The notes below the pieces were generated by a model. The model did no database searches. It had not been told where the DNA came from and saw nothing but the letters and a program-made list of their open reading frames with translations. From Rhizobium viscosum (GTDB taxonomy: Bacteria > Pseudomonadota > Alphaproteobacteria > Rhizobiales > Rhizobiaceae): DNA of 64,000 nt. Within the stretch, counting starts at the first letter, position 1. Each line of letters begins with the position of its first letter. Positions 1 to 8,108 of the stretch are shown in pieces. The stretch is taken from NCBI RefSeq assembly GCF_014873945.1, contig NZ_JADBEC010000001.1:558001-622000 (forward strand). The letters run 5' to 3'. The translations under genes were made by a program, and so were the position numbers.

Positions 1-1131
1 CGCAAGCATCTGCAGAGCTTCATCGACCGCTTCAAGGCCAAGGCCTCCAAGGCAAAGCAGGCCCAATCCCGCGTCAAGGCGCTGGAGCGCATGGGCACGG
101 TCGCGTCCGTGATCGAGGATCACGTTCAGCCGATCACCTTCCCGGAGCCGGAAAAGCAGCCCGCCTCGCCGATCGTCGCGATCAGCGGCGGCGCCGTCGG
201 CTACGAGCCAGGCAAGCCGATCCTCAAGGGGCTCAATCTGCGCATCGACAATGATGACCGCATCGCGCTGCTCGGCTCGAACGGCAACGGCAAATCGACC
301 TTCGCGAAATTCATTTCGGGGCGGCTGGCGCCGGAAAGCGGCGATCTGCGCCTGGCGCCCAGCCTGAAGATCGGCTTTTTCGCCCAGCATCAGCTCGACG
401 ATCTCGTGCCGAACGAGACACCCGTCGAGCATGTGCGGCGGCTGATGCCGACAGAACCCGAAGCAAAGGTGCGCTCCCGCGTGGCGCAGATGGGCCTTGC
501 GACCGAAAAGATGGCGACGGCCGCGAAAGATCTTTCAGGTGGGGAAAAGGCACGCCTGCTGATGGGGCTTGCCGCCTTCCATGCACCCAACCTCTTGATC
601 CTCGACGAACCGACCAACCATCTCGACATCGACAGCCGCCGCGCGCTGATCGAGGCGCTGAACGATTATGACGGGGCCGTCATCCTGATCTCGCACGACC
701 GGCATCTGATCGAAGCGACCGTCGACCGCCTCTGGCTGGTCAACAACGGCACGGTGACGAGTTTCGAAGGCGATATGGATGAATATCGCGACCTGATCGT
801 TGCTTCCGGCAAAAAAAAAGACGACGAAAAGCAGAAGCAGTCTGAAGACCAGGCATCGAAGGCCGACCAGCGCAAACTCAATGCCGACAAGCGCGCCTCG
901 CTCGCCCCCCTCAAGAAAAAGATCAACGAAATCGAATCCTTGACGGGCAAGCTGGAGAAATTGATTCAGGCACTTGATGCGGAACTTGCGGATCCTGCGC
1001 TCTATGAAAAGGCGCCCGCCAAGGCCGCTGACAAAGCCAAGCAGCGTGGCGAAGCAGCAGCCAAACTCGCTGCCGCCGAAGAGCAATGGCTGGAACTCTC
1101 CGCTGAATATGAGGGAGCCATGGCGAGCTGA
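1..1131 (+). CDS. ABC-F family ATPase, 5' end cut by window edge
   Basis: The frame is open from base 1, so the N-terminal ATPase domain lies outside the window. The visible 376 residues start in the inter-domain linker (RFKAKASKAKQAQSR), then show a complete second nucleotide-binding domain with Walker A GSNGNGKST, signature LSGGEKARLL and Walker B LLILDEPTNHLD, followed by a Lys/Glu-rich coiled coil. There are no membrane segments. The duplicated-ATPase, linker and coiled-coil layout is that of soluble ABC-F proteins (Uup/YheS/EttA group), which act on ribosomes rather than as transporters. The exact subfamily cannot be decided without the N-terminus. Confidence 0.93.
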   Translation, partial: RKHLQSFIDRFKAKASKAKQAQSRVKALERMGTVASVIEDHVQPITFPEPEKQPASPIVAISGGAVGYEPGKPILKGLNLRIDNDDRIALLGSNGNGKSTFAKFISGRLAPESGDLRLAPSLKIGFFAQHQLDDLVPNETPVEHVRRLMPTEPEAKVRSRVAQMGLATEKMATAAKDLSGGEKARLLMGLAAFHAPNLLILDEPTNHLDIDSRRALIEALNDYDGAVILISHDRHLIEATVDRLWLVNNGTVTSFEGDMDEYRDLIVASGKKKDDEKQKQSEDQASKADQRKLNADKRASLAPLKKKINEIESLTGKLEKLIQALDAELADPALYEKAPAKAADKAKQRGEAAAKLAAAEEQWLELSAEYEGAMAS

Positions 1132-1248
1132 GGCGCCGCCAGTGTAAGTAACTGTCAGGGGATACTTTGCCGCGGTGTAAGAGCCATCGCAGTCGTCAAG
1201 AGCTAGACAATTGCCCAAAAATCGCGTCGTCTGTTCTTACAGACCAGA

Positions 1249-1277
1249 CTTGCCCGCGGACCGCTTTCTGATAAAAC
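1249..1277 (+). promoter_or_regulatory. Candidate sigma-70 promoter of the sugar dehydrogenase
   Basis: CTTGCC and TAAAAC are separated by exactly 17 bp, about 50 bp before the ATG at 1328. This fits the rhizobial housekeeping consensus (CTTGAC, 17 bp, CTATAT-like) only partly. It is a motif match without experimental support. Confidence 0.35.
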
Positions 1278-1327
1278 GGCGCGCAATAAGTCATACTTTT
1301 AGCGAAACACCGAACGCGAGCTTTACA

Positions 1328-2254
1328 ATGTCAGCCATCAACCTCGCCATCGTCGGCGTCGGCAAGATCGTCCGCGACCAGCACCTCCCCTCCATCGCCG
1401 CCAATGCCGATTTCAAGCTGGTGGCGACGGCAAGCCGCCACGGCACGGTCGACGGCGTTACCGCCTATACGTCGATCGACGACATGCTCGACGCCGAACC
1501 ATCGATCGATGCCGTTTCGCTCTGCATGCCGCCGCAGTATCGCTATGAAGCGGCTTACAAGGCGCTGGCCGCCGGCAAGCACGTTTTCCTTGAAAAACCA
1601 CCGGGTGCGACGCTGAGCGAAGTGGAAGATCTGGAAGATCTCGCCAACAAGCAGGGTGCGACGCTGTTTGCAAGCTGGCATTCGCGCTATGCGGCAGCCG
1701 TCGAAGCCGCCAAATCGTTTCTTTCCTCGACCGAAATGAAGAGCATGCACGTCATCTGGAAGGAAGACGTGCGCCACTGGCATCCGAACCAGGAATGGAT
1801 CTGGCAGGCCGGCGGTCTCGGCGTTTTCGATCCGGGCATCAACGCGCTTTCAATCGTGACGCATATCCTGCCGAAGGCGATGTTCCTCAGCGCCGGCACG
1901 CTGGAATTCCCTGAAAACCGCGACTCGCCGATCGCTGCCGACCTGCATTTCCGCAATGTCGACTACGTTCCCGTTCACGCAGAATTCGACTGGCGCCAGA
2001 CGGGCAAGCAGAGCTGGGACATCATCGCCGAAACGGCTGCCGGCCAGATGGTTCTCTCTGAAGGTGGCTCGAAGCTCTCGGTCGGCGGCGAGCTGAAGTT
2101 CTCGGCCCCGGAGGCCGAATATCCGTCGCTCTATCGCCGCTTTGCCGAGCTCATCAAGGCCGGCAAGTCGGATGTCGATCTGGCGCCGCTGCGCCATGTC
2201 GCCGATGCCTTCATGCTCGGCAAGCGCAAATTCGTCGAGGCGTTCTACGACTGA
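1328..2254 (+). CDS. Gfo/Idh/MocA oxidoreductase, probable D-galactose 1-dehydrogenase
   Basis: The 308-residue protein begins with a Rossmann nucleotide-binding stretch (NLAIVGVGKIVRDQHLPSI) and has the family EKP motif (HVFLEKPPG) near residue 95, where the lysine contacts cofactor and substrate. The C-terminal half is the usual alpha/beta substrate domain. Length and sequence flavour match rhizobial proteins annotated as D-galactose 1-dehydrogenase, which oxidise galactose to galactonolactone. The substrate is inferred from that resemblance only. The ATG at 1328 is chosen because the Rossmann strand starts right after it; an upstream TTG at 1211 would add a non-conserved tail and overlap the candidate promoter. 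Confidence 0.8.
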   Translation: MSAINLAIVGVGKIVRDQHLPSIAANADFKLVATASRHGTVDGVTAYTSIDDMLDAEPSIDAVSLCMPPQYRYEAAYKALAAGKHVFLEKPPGATLSEVEDLEDLANKQGATLFASWHSRYAAAVEAAKSFLSSTEMKSMHVIWKEDVRHWHPNQEWIWQAGGLGVFDPGINALSIVTHILPKAMFLSAGTLEFPENRDSPIAADLHFRNVDYVPVHAEFDWRQTGKQSWDIIAETAAGQMVLSEGGSKLSVGGELKFSAPEAEYPSLYRRFAELIKAGKSDVDLAPLRHVADAFMLGKRKFVEAFYD

Positions 2255-2328
2255 TCGGCCGCGCGGACAGATGCCATTGCGCCTGCAGAATGCTAGAATA
2301 GGAAAACGAAACGTGAGGGACGTTTTCC

Positions 2329-2880
2329 ATGCAGCAGGAGCAGGATGAATCGTTTGGATTGGGCGTCCCGCATCTGGCGGTGAGGCTCGCCGACCCAAAT
2401 GCCAAGTGGCGGGAGGCCTATCTGCTGGAAGAGGCCAGGATCCGTGGCGCGCTTGGCCCTCTGGCAATCGACATACAGCACTTCGGCAGCACCGCCATTC
2501 CAGGCATCAAGGCGAAACCGATCATCGATATCCTGATCGGCGTTCGCCGCCTTGATGACGGACTTGCCTGCATCAAGCCCATGGAAGCGATCGGCTACGA
2601 CTATGCCGGTGCCGACATCGTGCCCGACGACCATCTCTTCGGCCGCGGTGTCACGGGCGAGACACGCACTCATCTCGCACATGTCGTCGAATATCAGGGC
2701 TTCAACTGGAGGCGGAACATCTTCTTCCGCGACAGGCTGCAAGGCGATCCAGCCCTTGCGCTGGCCTATGAAGAACTGAAGATCGGCCTCGCGGAAAAAT
2801 ATGCCGAGAGTCGTGCGGCCTATACCGGCGCGAAGAAGGATTTCATCGACAGGGTTCTGGCCGAGGCCGGTCTGGCCTGA
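2329..2880 (+). CDS. GrpB family protein (UPF0157)
   Basis: The 183-residue protein carries the GrpB signature: an HFGSTAIPGIKAKPIIDILI stretch around residues 50-70, which resembles the GS...DxD-like core of nucleotidyltransferases, and conserved downstream histidines (THLAHVV). The family has a nucleotidyltransferase-like fold but no settled substrate. The gene has its own ATG with a GAGGGA upstream and ends convergently against holC, sharing one terminator hairpin with it. Confidence 0.85.
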   Translation: MQQEQDESFGLGVPHLAVRLADPNAKWREAYLLEEARIRGALGPLAIDIQHFGSTAIPGIKAKPIIDILIGVRRLDDGLACIKPMEAIGYDYAGADIVPDDHLFGRGVTGETRTHLAHVVEYQGFNWRRNIFFRDRLQGDPALALAYEELKIGLAEKYAESRAAYTGAKKDFIDRVLAEAGLA

Positions 2881-2895
2881 CGTTCCCGTCAGGCC
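2874..2895. terminator. Shared terminator between grpB-like gene and holC
   Basis: A 9-bp perfect stem (GGCCTGACG / CGTCAGGCC) with a TTCC loop contains the stop codons of both convergent genes. The plus-strand tail is TTCTTA, so it is short of a classic U-run but well placed for both directions. Confidence 0.6.
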
Positions 2896-3338
2896 TTCTT
2901 ATCCCACCGTCCCTCCGGCGTCTGCTGCCAATAGGTGAGATTGTGCCCCTCGCCTTTCAGCTTCTTCCATTGGGCGCGCGCGCCCTCAAGCTGCTCCTGA
3001 TCATAACCGTCGAACATGAAGACGATCCTCTCATAATCCGCGACGGTCGGCGGCTCGGCGCCATCGACGATGAAGCGGACGGTCGCAGCATTGGCATTGT
3101 CAGGCGAAACGGTCAGGAGAACGGGCTGATCCGCGGCGAAATCTCCCTCATCCGTGCCATGCGGCAGAAAGCTGTCCTCTCGATAGGTCCACAGATGCTG
3201 ATCCAGCGCATCGCGCCGCGCAGCCTCCTTCATCTGGACGGCGACGCGCCAGCCGCGCTCAATACTCTTGTCGAGCAACGGCGGAAGCGCGTCTTCCAGC
3301 TTCGATTCCGTCAGGTGGTAGAAGAGGATTTCCGTCAT
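2889..3338 (-). CDS. holC: DNA polymerase III subunit chi
   Basis: The 149-residue protein starts [19 protein letters not shown] and continues with the chi-family pattern [17 protein letters not shown] and [14 protein letters not shown]. Chi is the clamp-loader accessory subunit that links the replisome to single-stranded-DNA-binding protein. The ATG overlaps the pepA stop in an ATGA, so translation is probably coupled to pepA. The pepA-holC pairing also occurs in other proteobacteria. Confidence 0.92.
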   Translation of the reverse strand: MTEILFYHLTESKLEDALPPLLDKSIERGWRVAVQMKEAARRDALDQHLWTYREDSFLPHGTDEGDFAADQPVLLTVSPDNANAATVRFIVDGAEPPTVADYERIVFMFDGYDQEQLEGARAQWKKLKGEGHNLTYWQQTPEGRWDKKA

Positions 3339-4828
3339 CGTGTTTCGTAATTCGAGCGGACCAGTTCATCGAGCAGGCGCACGCCGAAACCGGAGCCCCA
3401 AGACTGGTTGATCTCGTCCTGCACCGAGCCCATGGCCGTGCCTGCGATATCGAGATGCGCCCAGGGCGTATCCTGCACGAAGCGCTTGAGGAAATGGGCC
3501 GCAGTGATGGAACCGGCGAGGCGGCCGCCGGTATTCTTCATGTCGGCGAACTTGCTGTCGATCATCTTGTCATATTCCTTGCCGAGCGGCATGCGCCACA
3601 GTTTCTCGTTCGTGACGAGACCGGCGGTCGTCAGCTGCGCAGACAGGGGATCGTCATTCGAGAAGAGACCGGCATGACTATTGCCGAGCGCGACCATGAT
3701 GGCGCCTGTCAGTGTTGCAAGATTGATCATGAACTGCGGCTTGAAGCGGTCGTTGCAATACCAGAGCGCATCGCAGAGCACGAGACGGCCTTCCGCGTCC
3801 GTGTTGATGATCTCGATCGTCTGGCCGGACATGGAGGTGACGATGTCGCCCGGACGCTGAGCGTTGCCATCAGGCATGTTTTCCACAAGGCCGATGATGC
3901 CCACGACATTGACCGGCGCCCTGCGGGCGGCAAGTGTGTGCATGAGGCCGGTGACGGCAGCCGCACCGCCCATATCGCCCTTCATGTCTTCCATGTTGGC
4001 AGCCGGCTTGATCGAGATGCCGCCGGTGTCGAAGACGACGCCCTTACCGATGAAGGCGATCGGCCGGTCCTTGCCCTTTCCGCCCTTCCATTGCATGACC
4101 GCAAGCCGCGGGGGACGGACGGAACCCTGGGCAACGCCGAGCAGAGCGCCCATACCGAGACGGCGCATTTCGCGCTCGGTGAGGATTTCCACCTCGACGC
4201 CAAGCTTCTCGAGTTCCTTTGCCTTGGCGGCAAATTCCACCGGGCCGAGCGCATTCGGCGGCTCGTTGACCAGATCGCGGGCGAGATTGACACCGTCGGC
4301 AACCGCTTCGGCATCGGCGAAGGCCTTCTTGGCGGCAGCCGCATCGGCCGTGACGATCGTTACCTTGACCGACTTCGCCTGTTTCTCCTCGTCGTCATTC
4401 TTTTTCGTCTTGTAGATGTCGAAACTGTAGGCGCGGAGCAGCATGCCGAGGGCGAAATCGACCGCAGCCTTGGCGCTGACGTCTGCGCCGGGCGCATCAA
4501 TGAAGACCGTCGCCTTCTCGGTATTCTTAATTCGCGAGGCAGCGCTACCGCCGGCCTTCAGCCAGTCGTGGACGGTGAGGTCTGCCGGTTTGCCGAGGCC
4601 AAGGACGATGATGCGATCGACAGGCGCACCCTCCGGCGCCACCAGGTCGAGGGCAGCCAACGATTTTGCCGAGAAGCGCGCAATCTTCGACGCCTTGGCG
4701 ATCACTCCCGCCGGATCGGCAATATCGGCCCCAGCCGCCGTGTCTGCCTCTGATGTCTTCAGGAGGATCGCGAGGCCGCCGCCGAGTTTTGCCGATTTTG
4801 AGAATGAAATTTCGAATTTTGCAGACAT
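3335..4828 (-). CDS. pepA: Leucyl aminopeptidase (cytosol aminopeptidase, M17)
   Basis: The protein is 497 residues, the normal M17 length. The metal and catalytic region is intact: [16 protein letters not shown], then [11 protein letters not shown], then the hallmark [10 protein letters not shown]. It is a hexameric two-metal exopeptidase that removes N-terminal residues from peptides. The start at 4828 is supported by GGAGAAGAC just upstream; the open frame continues further upstream but encodes nothing conserved. It heads a two-gene unit with holC and is divergent from the PAP2 phosphatase gene. Confidence 0.95.
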   Translation of the reverse strand: MSAKFEISFSKSAKLGGGLAILLKTSEADTAAGADIADPAGVIAKASKIARFSAKSLAALDLVAPEGAPVDRIIVLGLGKPADLTVHDWLKAGGSAASRIKNTEKATVFIDAPGADVSAKAAVDFALGMLLRAYSFDIYKTKKNDDEEKQAKSVKVTIVTADAAAAKKAFADAEAVADGVNLARDLVNEPPNALGPVEFAAKAKELEKLGVEVEILTEREMRRLGMGALLGVAQGSVRPPRLAVMQWKGGKGKDRPIAFIGKGVVFDTGGISIKPAANMEDMKGDMGGAAAVTGLMHTLAARRAPVNVVGIIGLVENMPDGNAQRPGDIVTSMSGQTIEIINTDAEGRLVLCDALWYCNDRFKPQFMINLATLTGAIMVALGNSHAGLFSNDDPLSAQLTTAGLVTNEKLWRMPLGKEYDKMIDSKFADMKNTGGRLAGSITAAHFLKRFVQDTPWAHLDIAGTAMGSVQDEINQSWGSGFGVRLLDELVRSNYETR

Positions 4829-4959
4829 GTCTTCTCCGATGGGATTCATGAAATCCGTGCCAGGGGATAATTTCGCGTTTGACGGGTCTGTCAATGGCCG
4901 TCGACAGTTGTTATGTTCCGCGCGGCCGCCCGGCCAAAAGGTTTTCGTCAGTTTCGTAG

Positions 4960-5742
4960 ATGTTTGCGTTGACAGTTTTTTCGAAATATCGATGGCGGGG
5001 TCCGGCAATTCGCCTGCCGCAAACGGCATTCGGCGTCTTTGTACTGCTCTTCTGGGTGTGGTGGCTGCTGCTTGCCCTGTTTCGCGCCTTTCCCGGGATA
5101 GATATTTATTTTTCCCAGCTTTTTTTCGTGCAGGCAGCCTGTGACGCGTCGGCCCCGGCAACCCAGATCTGCGGCTCATTCCCCTATCGGAGCGAAGCGA
5201 TCCTCGGTCTCTTACGCACACTCTTCTTCTACGTTCCCTATGTCGTGACCGCGGTGATGCTGTGGAAACTGGTCGAGTGCTATCAGCAGCATGGCGCGAC
5301 ATTCAACGCGCCGCGCGCCCGCGATCTGAAGGTTGCGCTCGGCACGCTGCTGATCGGTCCCGTCCTTCTCGTCAACGTGATCCTCAAGGAATATTGGGGT
5401 CGACCGCGCCCGGTCCAGACGGATTTCTTCGGCGGCACGCTGCATTTCGCCGAGGCCGGTTCATTGGCAGGCAAATGTGTCTCGAACTGCTCCTTCATTT
5501 CCGGAGAGGCGGCGAGCGCGGGCTGGCTGTTCTGCCTGCTGATCTTCGTTCCAAGGTCGGTGCGTTACGCGCTTGTCGCACCTGTTGCCGCCGTTTCCAT
5601 CCTGACACCCGCGATGCGGCTTTCCTTCGGCGCACATTATCTATCCGACGTCGTGCTGGGATGGCTGTCCTCGGTCGTCATATTCGCGGCGCTGATGGCA
5701 CTTGCTGAGTCGCCACGGCAACAAAAAAATTCTGAAATTTGA
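4960..5742 (+). CDS. PAP2 phosphatase, possibly a lipid A phosphatase (LpxF/LpxE-like)
   Basis: The 260-residue membrane protein has the three acid-phosphatase motifs: KEYWGRPRP (K-x6-RP), [10 protein letters not shown] in place of PSGH, and [11 protein letters not shown] (SR-x5-H-x3-D-like). Several hydrophobic segments suggest 5-6 membrane passes with the active site on the periplasmic face. Rhizobia remove both lipid A phosphates with PAP2 enzymes LpxE and LpxF, and this gene sits directly upstream of the LPS transport genes, so a lipid A phosphatase is a reasonable inference. Phosphatidylglycerophosphate or undecaprenyl-PP phosphatase is an alternative. I do not assign a symbol. Confidence 0.8.
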   Translation: MFALTVFSKYRWRGPAIRLPQTAFGVFVLLFWVWWLLLALFRAFPGIDIYFSQLFFVQAACDASAPATQICGSFPYRSEAILGLLRTLFFYVPYVVTAVMLWKLVECYQQHGATFNAPRARDLKVALGTLLIGPVLLVNVILKEYWGRPRPVQTDFFGGTLHFAEAGSLAGKCVSNCSFISGEAASAGWLFCLLIFVPRSVRYALVAPVAAVSILTPAMRLSFGAHYLSDVVLGWLSSVVIFAALMALAESPRQQKNSEI

Positions 5743-5841
5743 ATGAATTTTTGACACTGACTTGTCGCAAAACCGAGACAAACAGCGTAGAGGGAATCTC
5801 CTGCTGATCATATCGACCTGCAGGCGCGTTCAAGGGCGAGC

Positions 5842-7023
5842 ATGAAACTACTCGAGACATATATATTGCGGCGTGTTGGCCAGATGTTTCTCGTGGCCCT
5901 GCTCCCGGTGCTCGCGATCATCTGGACCACCCAGGTCCTGCAGCGCATCAACCTGGTGACCGACAGCGGCCAGTCGATCGGCTCCTTCGCCATGCTTGCG
6001 ACGCTGATCCTGCCGTCGATCATTCCCGTCGTGCTGCCCTTTGCGCTCGTCATCGGCATTACCCAGACGCTGACGACGATGAACAACGATTCCGAACTGA
6101 CCGTGATCGATGCCGCCGGCGCCCGCCGCAGCATCCTGGCGCGGCCGATCCTGCTGCTCGCGATCCTTGTCAGCGTTTTCTCGTTCTTCGTCGACAATGT
6201 CGTCGAGCCGCGCGCGAAGACGGTCGTGCGGCAGATGATCGCGGCCACCTATGCCGACCTTCTTTCGTCCGTGATCGAGGAAAAGACCTTCCGCAAGATC
6301 GACGAAGGCCTCTATGTTCAAATCTCGCAGCGACTCGCCGGCCGCACGCTCAAGGGCCTCTTCGTTGCAGACGAGCGCGACCCGAACTACGAGCTCATCT
6401 ACTATGCGCGTGAGGGCGCCGTGGATGATGTCGGCACGTCGCTGATCATGCATGACGGCGAAGTCCATCGCAAAACGCCCGATGGAAACGTCTCGGTCAT
6501 CAAGTTCGATTCCTATTCCTTCGATCTTTCGGACATGACGGAAAACAACGGACAGGCGACGCTGCGCGCGAGCGACCGCGATCTTGGCTTTCTGCTCAAT
6601 CCCGATCCGAAAGACCCCGACTATATCGCCAAGCCCGGCAGCTATACCGCCGAGTTGCATCGCCGTCTGACCGACTGGATGCTTCCCTTCGTTTTCGCGC
6701 TTTTCTCGCTTGCCATAGCCGGGGATGCGCGATCGCATCGCGAGGCACGCATGCATCCGATGATCGGAGCACTGGGCCTCGCGTTCGCATTGCGCTGGGC
6801 GGCGTTCTACGTTGCCAACCAGATCGACAAAAGCGCGATCTATATCCCGATCCTCTATGGGATCCCGATCGTGACCAGCCTGGTTTCGATTATCTTCCTG
6901 AATATGCATAAGCGGCTCGCCATGCCGCTTGCCGTCAGAAATCGCACCTCGACGATCTGGAAGCGCGCGCAGAAGCGGGTACTTGCCGCGACGGGTCGGA
7001 CCGGCGGAGGCGCTGCGCGATGA
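5842..7023 (+). CDS. lptF: LPS export permease LptF
   Basis: The 393-residue protein is of the YjgP/YjgQ family. It has hydrophobic segments at both ends (MFLVALLPVLAIIW near the start; LPFVFALFSLAIAG late) around a periplasmic beta-jellyroll region of about residues 130-270. With LptG it forms the inner-membrane part of the LptB2FG transporter that extracts LPS and feeds the Lpt bridge. LptB is not in this window. The end overlaps lptG in an ATGA, so the two are translationally coupled. Confidence 0.94.
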   Translation: MKLLETYILRRVGQMFLVALLPVLAIIWTTQVLQRINLVTDSGQSIGSFAMLATLILPSIIPVVLPFALVIGITQTLTTMNNDSELTVIDAAGARRSILARPILLLAILVSVFSFFVDNVVEPRAKTVVRQMIAATYADLLSSVIEEKTFRKIDEGLYVQISQRLAGRTLKGLFVADERDPNYELIYYAREGAVDDVGTSLIMHDGEVHRKTPDGNVSVIKFDSYSFDLSDMTENNGQATLRASDRDLGFLLNPDPKDPDYIAKPGSYTAELHRRLTDWMLPFVFALFSLAIAGDARSHREARMHPMIGALGLAFALRWAAFYVANQIDKSAIYIPILYGIPIVTSLVSIIFLNMHKRLAMPLAVRNRTSTIWKRAQKRVLAATGRTGGGAAR

Positions 7024-8108
7024 TTTTCGGGACGTTGTCGCGGTATTTCTTCCGCCGGTATGTCGTTACCACGATGTGGTTCCTGCTCGGCATGAGCGCC
7101 ATCACCTTTCTGCTCGATTTCAGCGAGACGGCAAGCCGCATCTCCAGCTTTCCCGGCTATACGCTGGGTGGCGCTGTGCTGCTCACCGCCGTTCGACTGC
7201 CGCTGATCCTGCAGCAGACGATTCCCTTCGTGGCGCTGTTCGTCGGCATCACCGTGCTGATCGGCCTCAACCGGAAATATGAACTTGTCGTCACTCGTGC
7301 GGCTGGCATTTCCGTCTGGCAGTTCATGCTGCCTTTCATCGCCGGATCTCTGATTCTCGGCGTTCTGACGGTGGTGGCGCTCAACCCGCTAGCCGCCTGG
7401 GGCCAGAGGCAGGCAACGCAATTCGAGACGGCCTGGCGCGGTCAGGACAATGCCATGATCAGGGCGCTGCAGGTTCCGTGGCTGCGCCAGATCAGCGGCC
7501 GGGACGACGTCATCATCGGCGCCAAGACCGTGCTGGAGAACGGCACGCTGCTTATGGACGCAGTGCTTGTCCACTTCGATTCCGCCGGTCAGGTCATTTT
7601 GAGGCAGGATGCCTCATCCGCCAAATTGGAAGATGGTTACTGGCAGCTTAACAATGTCGTCGAACGCAAGCCTGGGGAAATCCCGGTGCGTAAGGCTACG
7701 GAGCAGCTTCGTACCAATCTGAAGCAAGACTTTATCAAGGAGCGGCTGACAGCGCCGGAAACAATTGGTTTCTTTGACCTTTCCAACCGTATCGCTGCCG
7801 CCAAATCCTTCGGAATCTCCACGAAGGCGCTTGAGACTCAATTCAACTCTCTGCTGTCGCAGCCGCTGCTCTTGGTGGCCATGACTCTCATTGCTGCAAC
7901 AGTGTCTCTAAAATTTAGCCGGTTCAACCAGTCACGCTCTGTGATTCTAGGTGGAATCCTTTCAGGCTTCATGCTTTATGTCGTCACCGTGCTTGTGAAA
8001 GCATTCGGAAGCAGCGGTGTCGTGCCGCCGTTTGTGGCGACTTGGATACCAGTGATCGTGGCGCTCGCTTTAGGCGCAACGATTCTGCTTCATCAGGAGG
8101 ATGGCTAG
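7020..8108 (+). CDS. lptG: LPS export permease LptG
   Basis: The 362-residue protein is the second YjgP/YjgQ permease. Its N-terminal segments (TLSRYFFRRYVVTTMWFLLG) and C-terminal membrane helices flank a periplasmic domain. The start overlaps the lptF stop by 4 nt. The end runs into lptD with a TAGTG overlap, which ties expression of the inner-membrane extractor to the outer-membrane inserter. Codon use in its last 400 bases looks slightly less GC-rich than its neighbours. Confidence 0.94.
   Translation: MIFGTLSRYFFRRYVVTTMWFLLGMSAITFLLDFSETASRISSFPGYTLGGAVLLTAVRLPLILQQTIPFVALFVGITVLIGLNRKYELVVTRAAGISVWQFMLPFIAGSLILGVLTVVALNPLAAWGQRQATQFETAWRGQDNAMIRALQVPWLRQISGRDDVIIGAKTVLENGTLLMDAVLVHFDSAGQVILRQDASSAKLEDGYWQLNNVVERKPGEIPVRKATEQLRTNLKQDFIKERLTAPETIGFFDLSNRIAAAKSFGISTKALETQFNSLLSQPLLLVAMTLIAATVSLKFSRFNQSRSVILGGILSGFMLYVVTVLVKAFGSSGVVPPFVATWIPVIVALALGATILLHQEDG

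Noticed and set aside
535..1218. Minus-strand open frame of 227 codons opposite the ABC-F gene
   Set aside because: No motif and antisense to a complete ATPase domain.
3455..4753. Plus-strand open frame of 432 codons opposite pepA
   Set aside because: pepA has all catalytic motifs; this is an antisense shadow.
5848..6909. Minus-strand open frame of 353 codons opposite lptF
   Set aside because: Antisense shadow with Asp/Arg-rich, low-complexity product.
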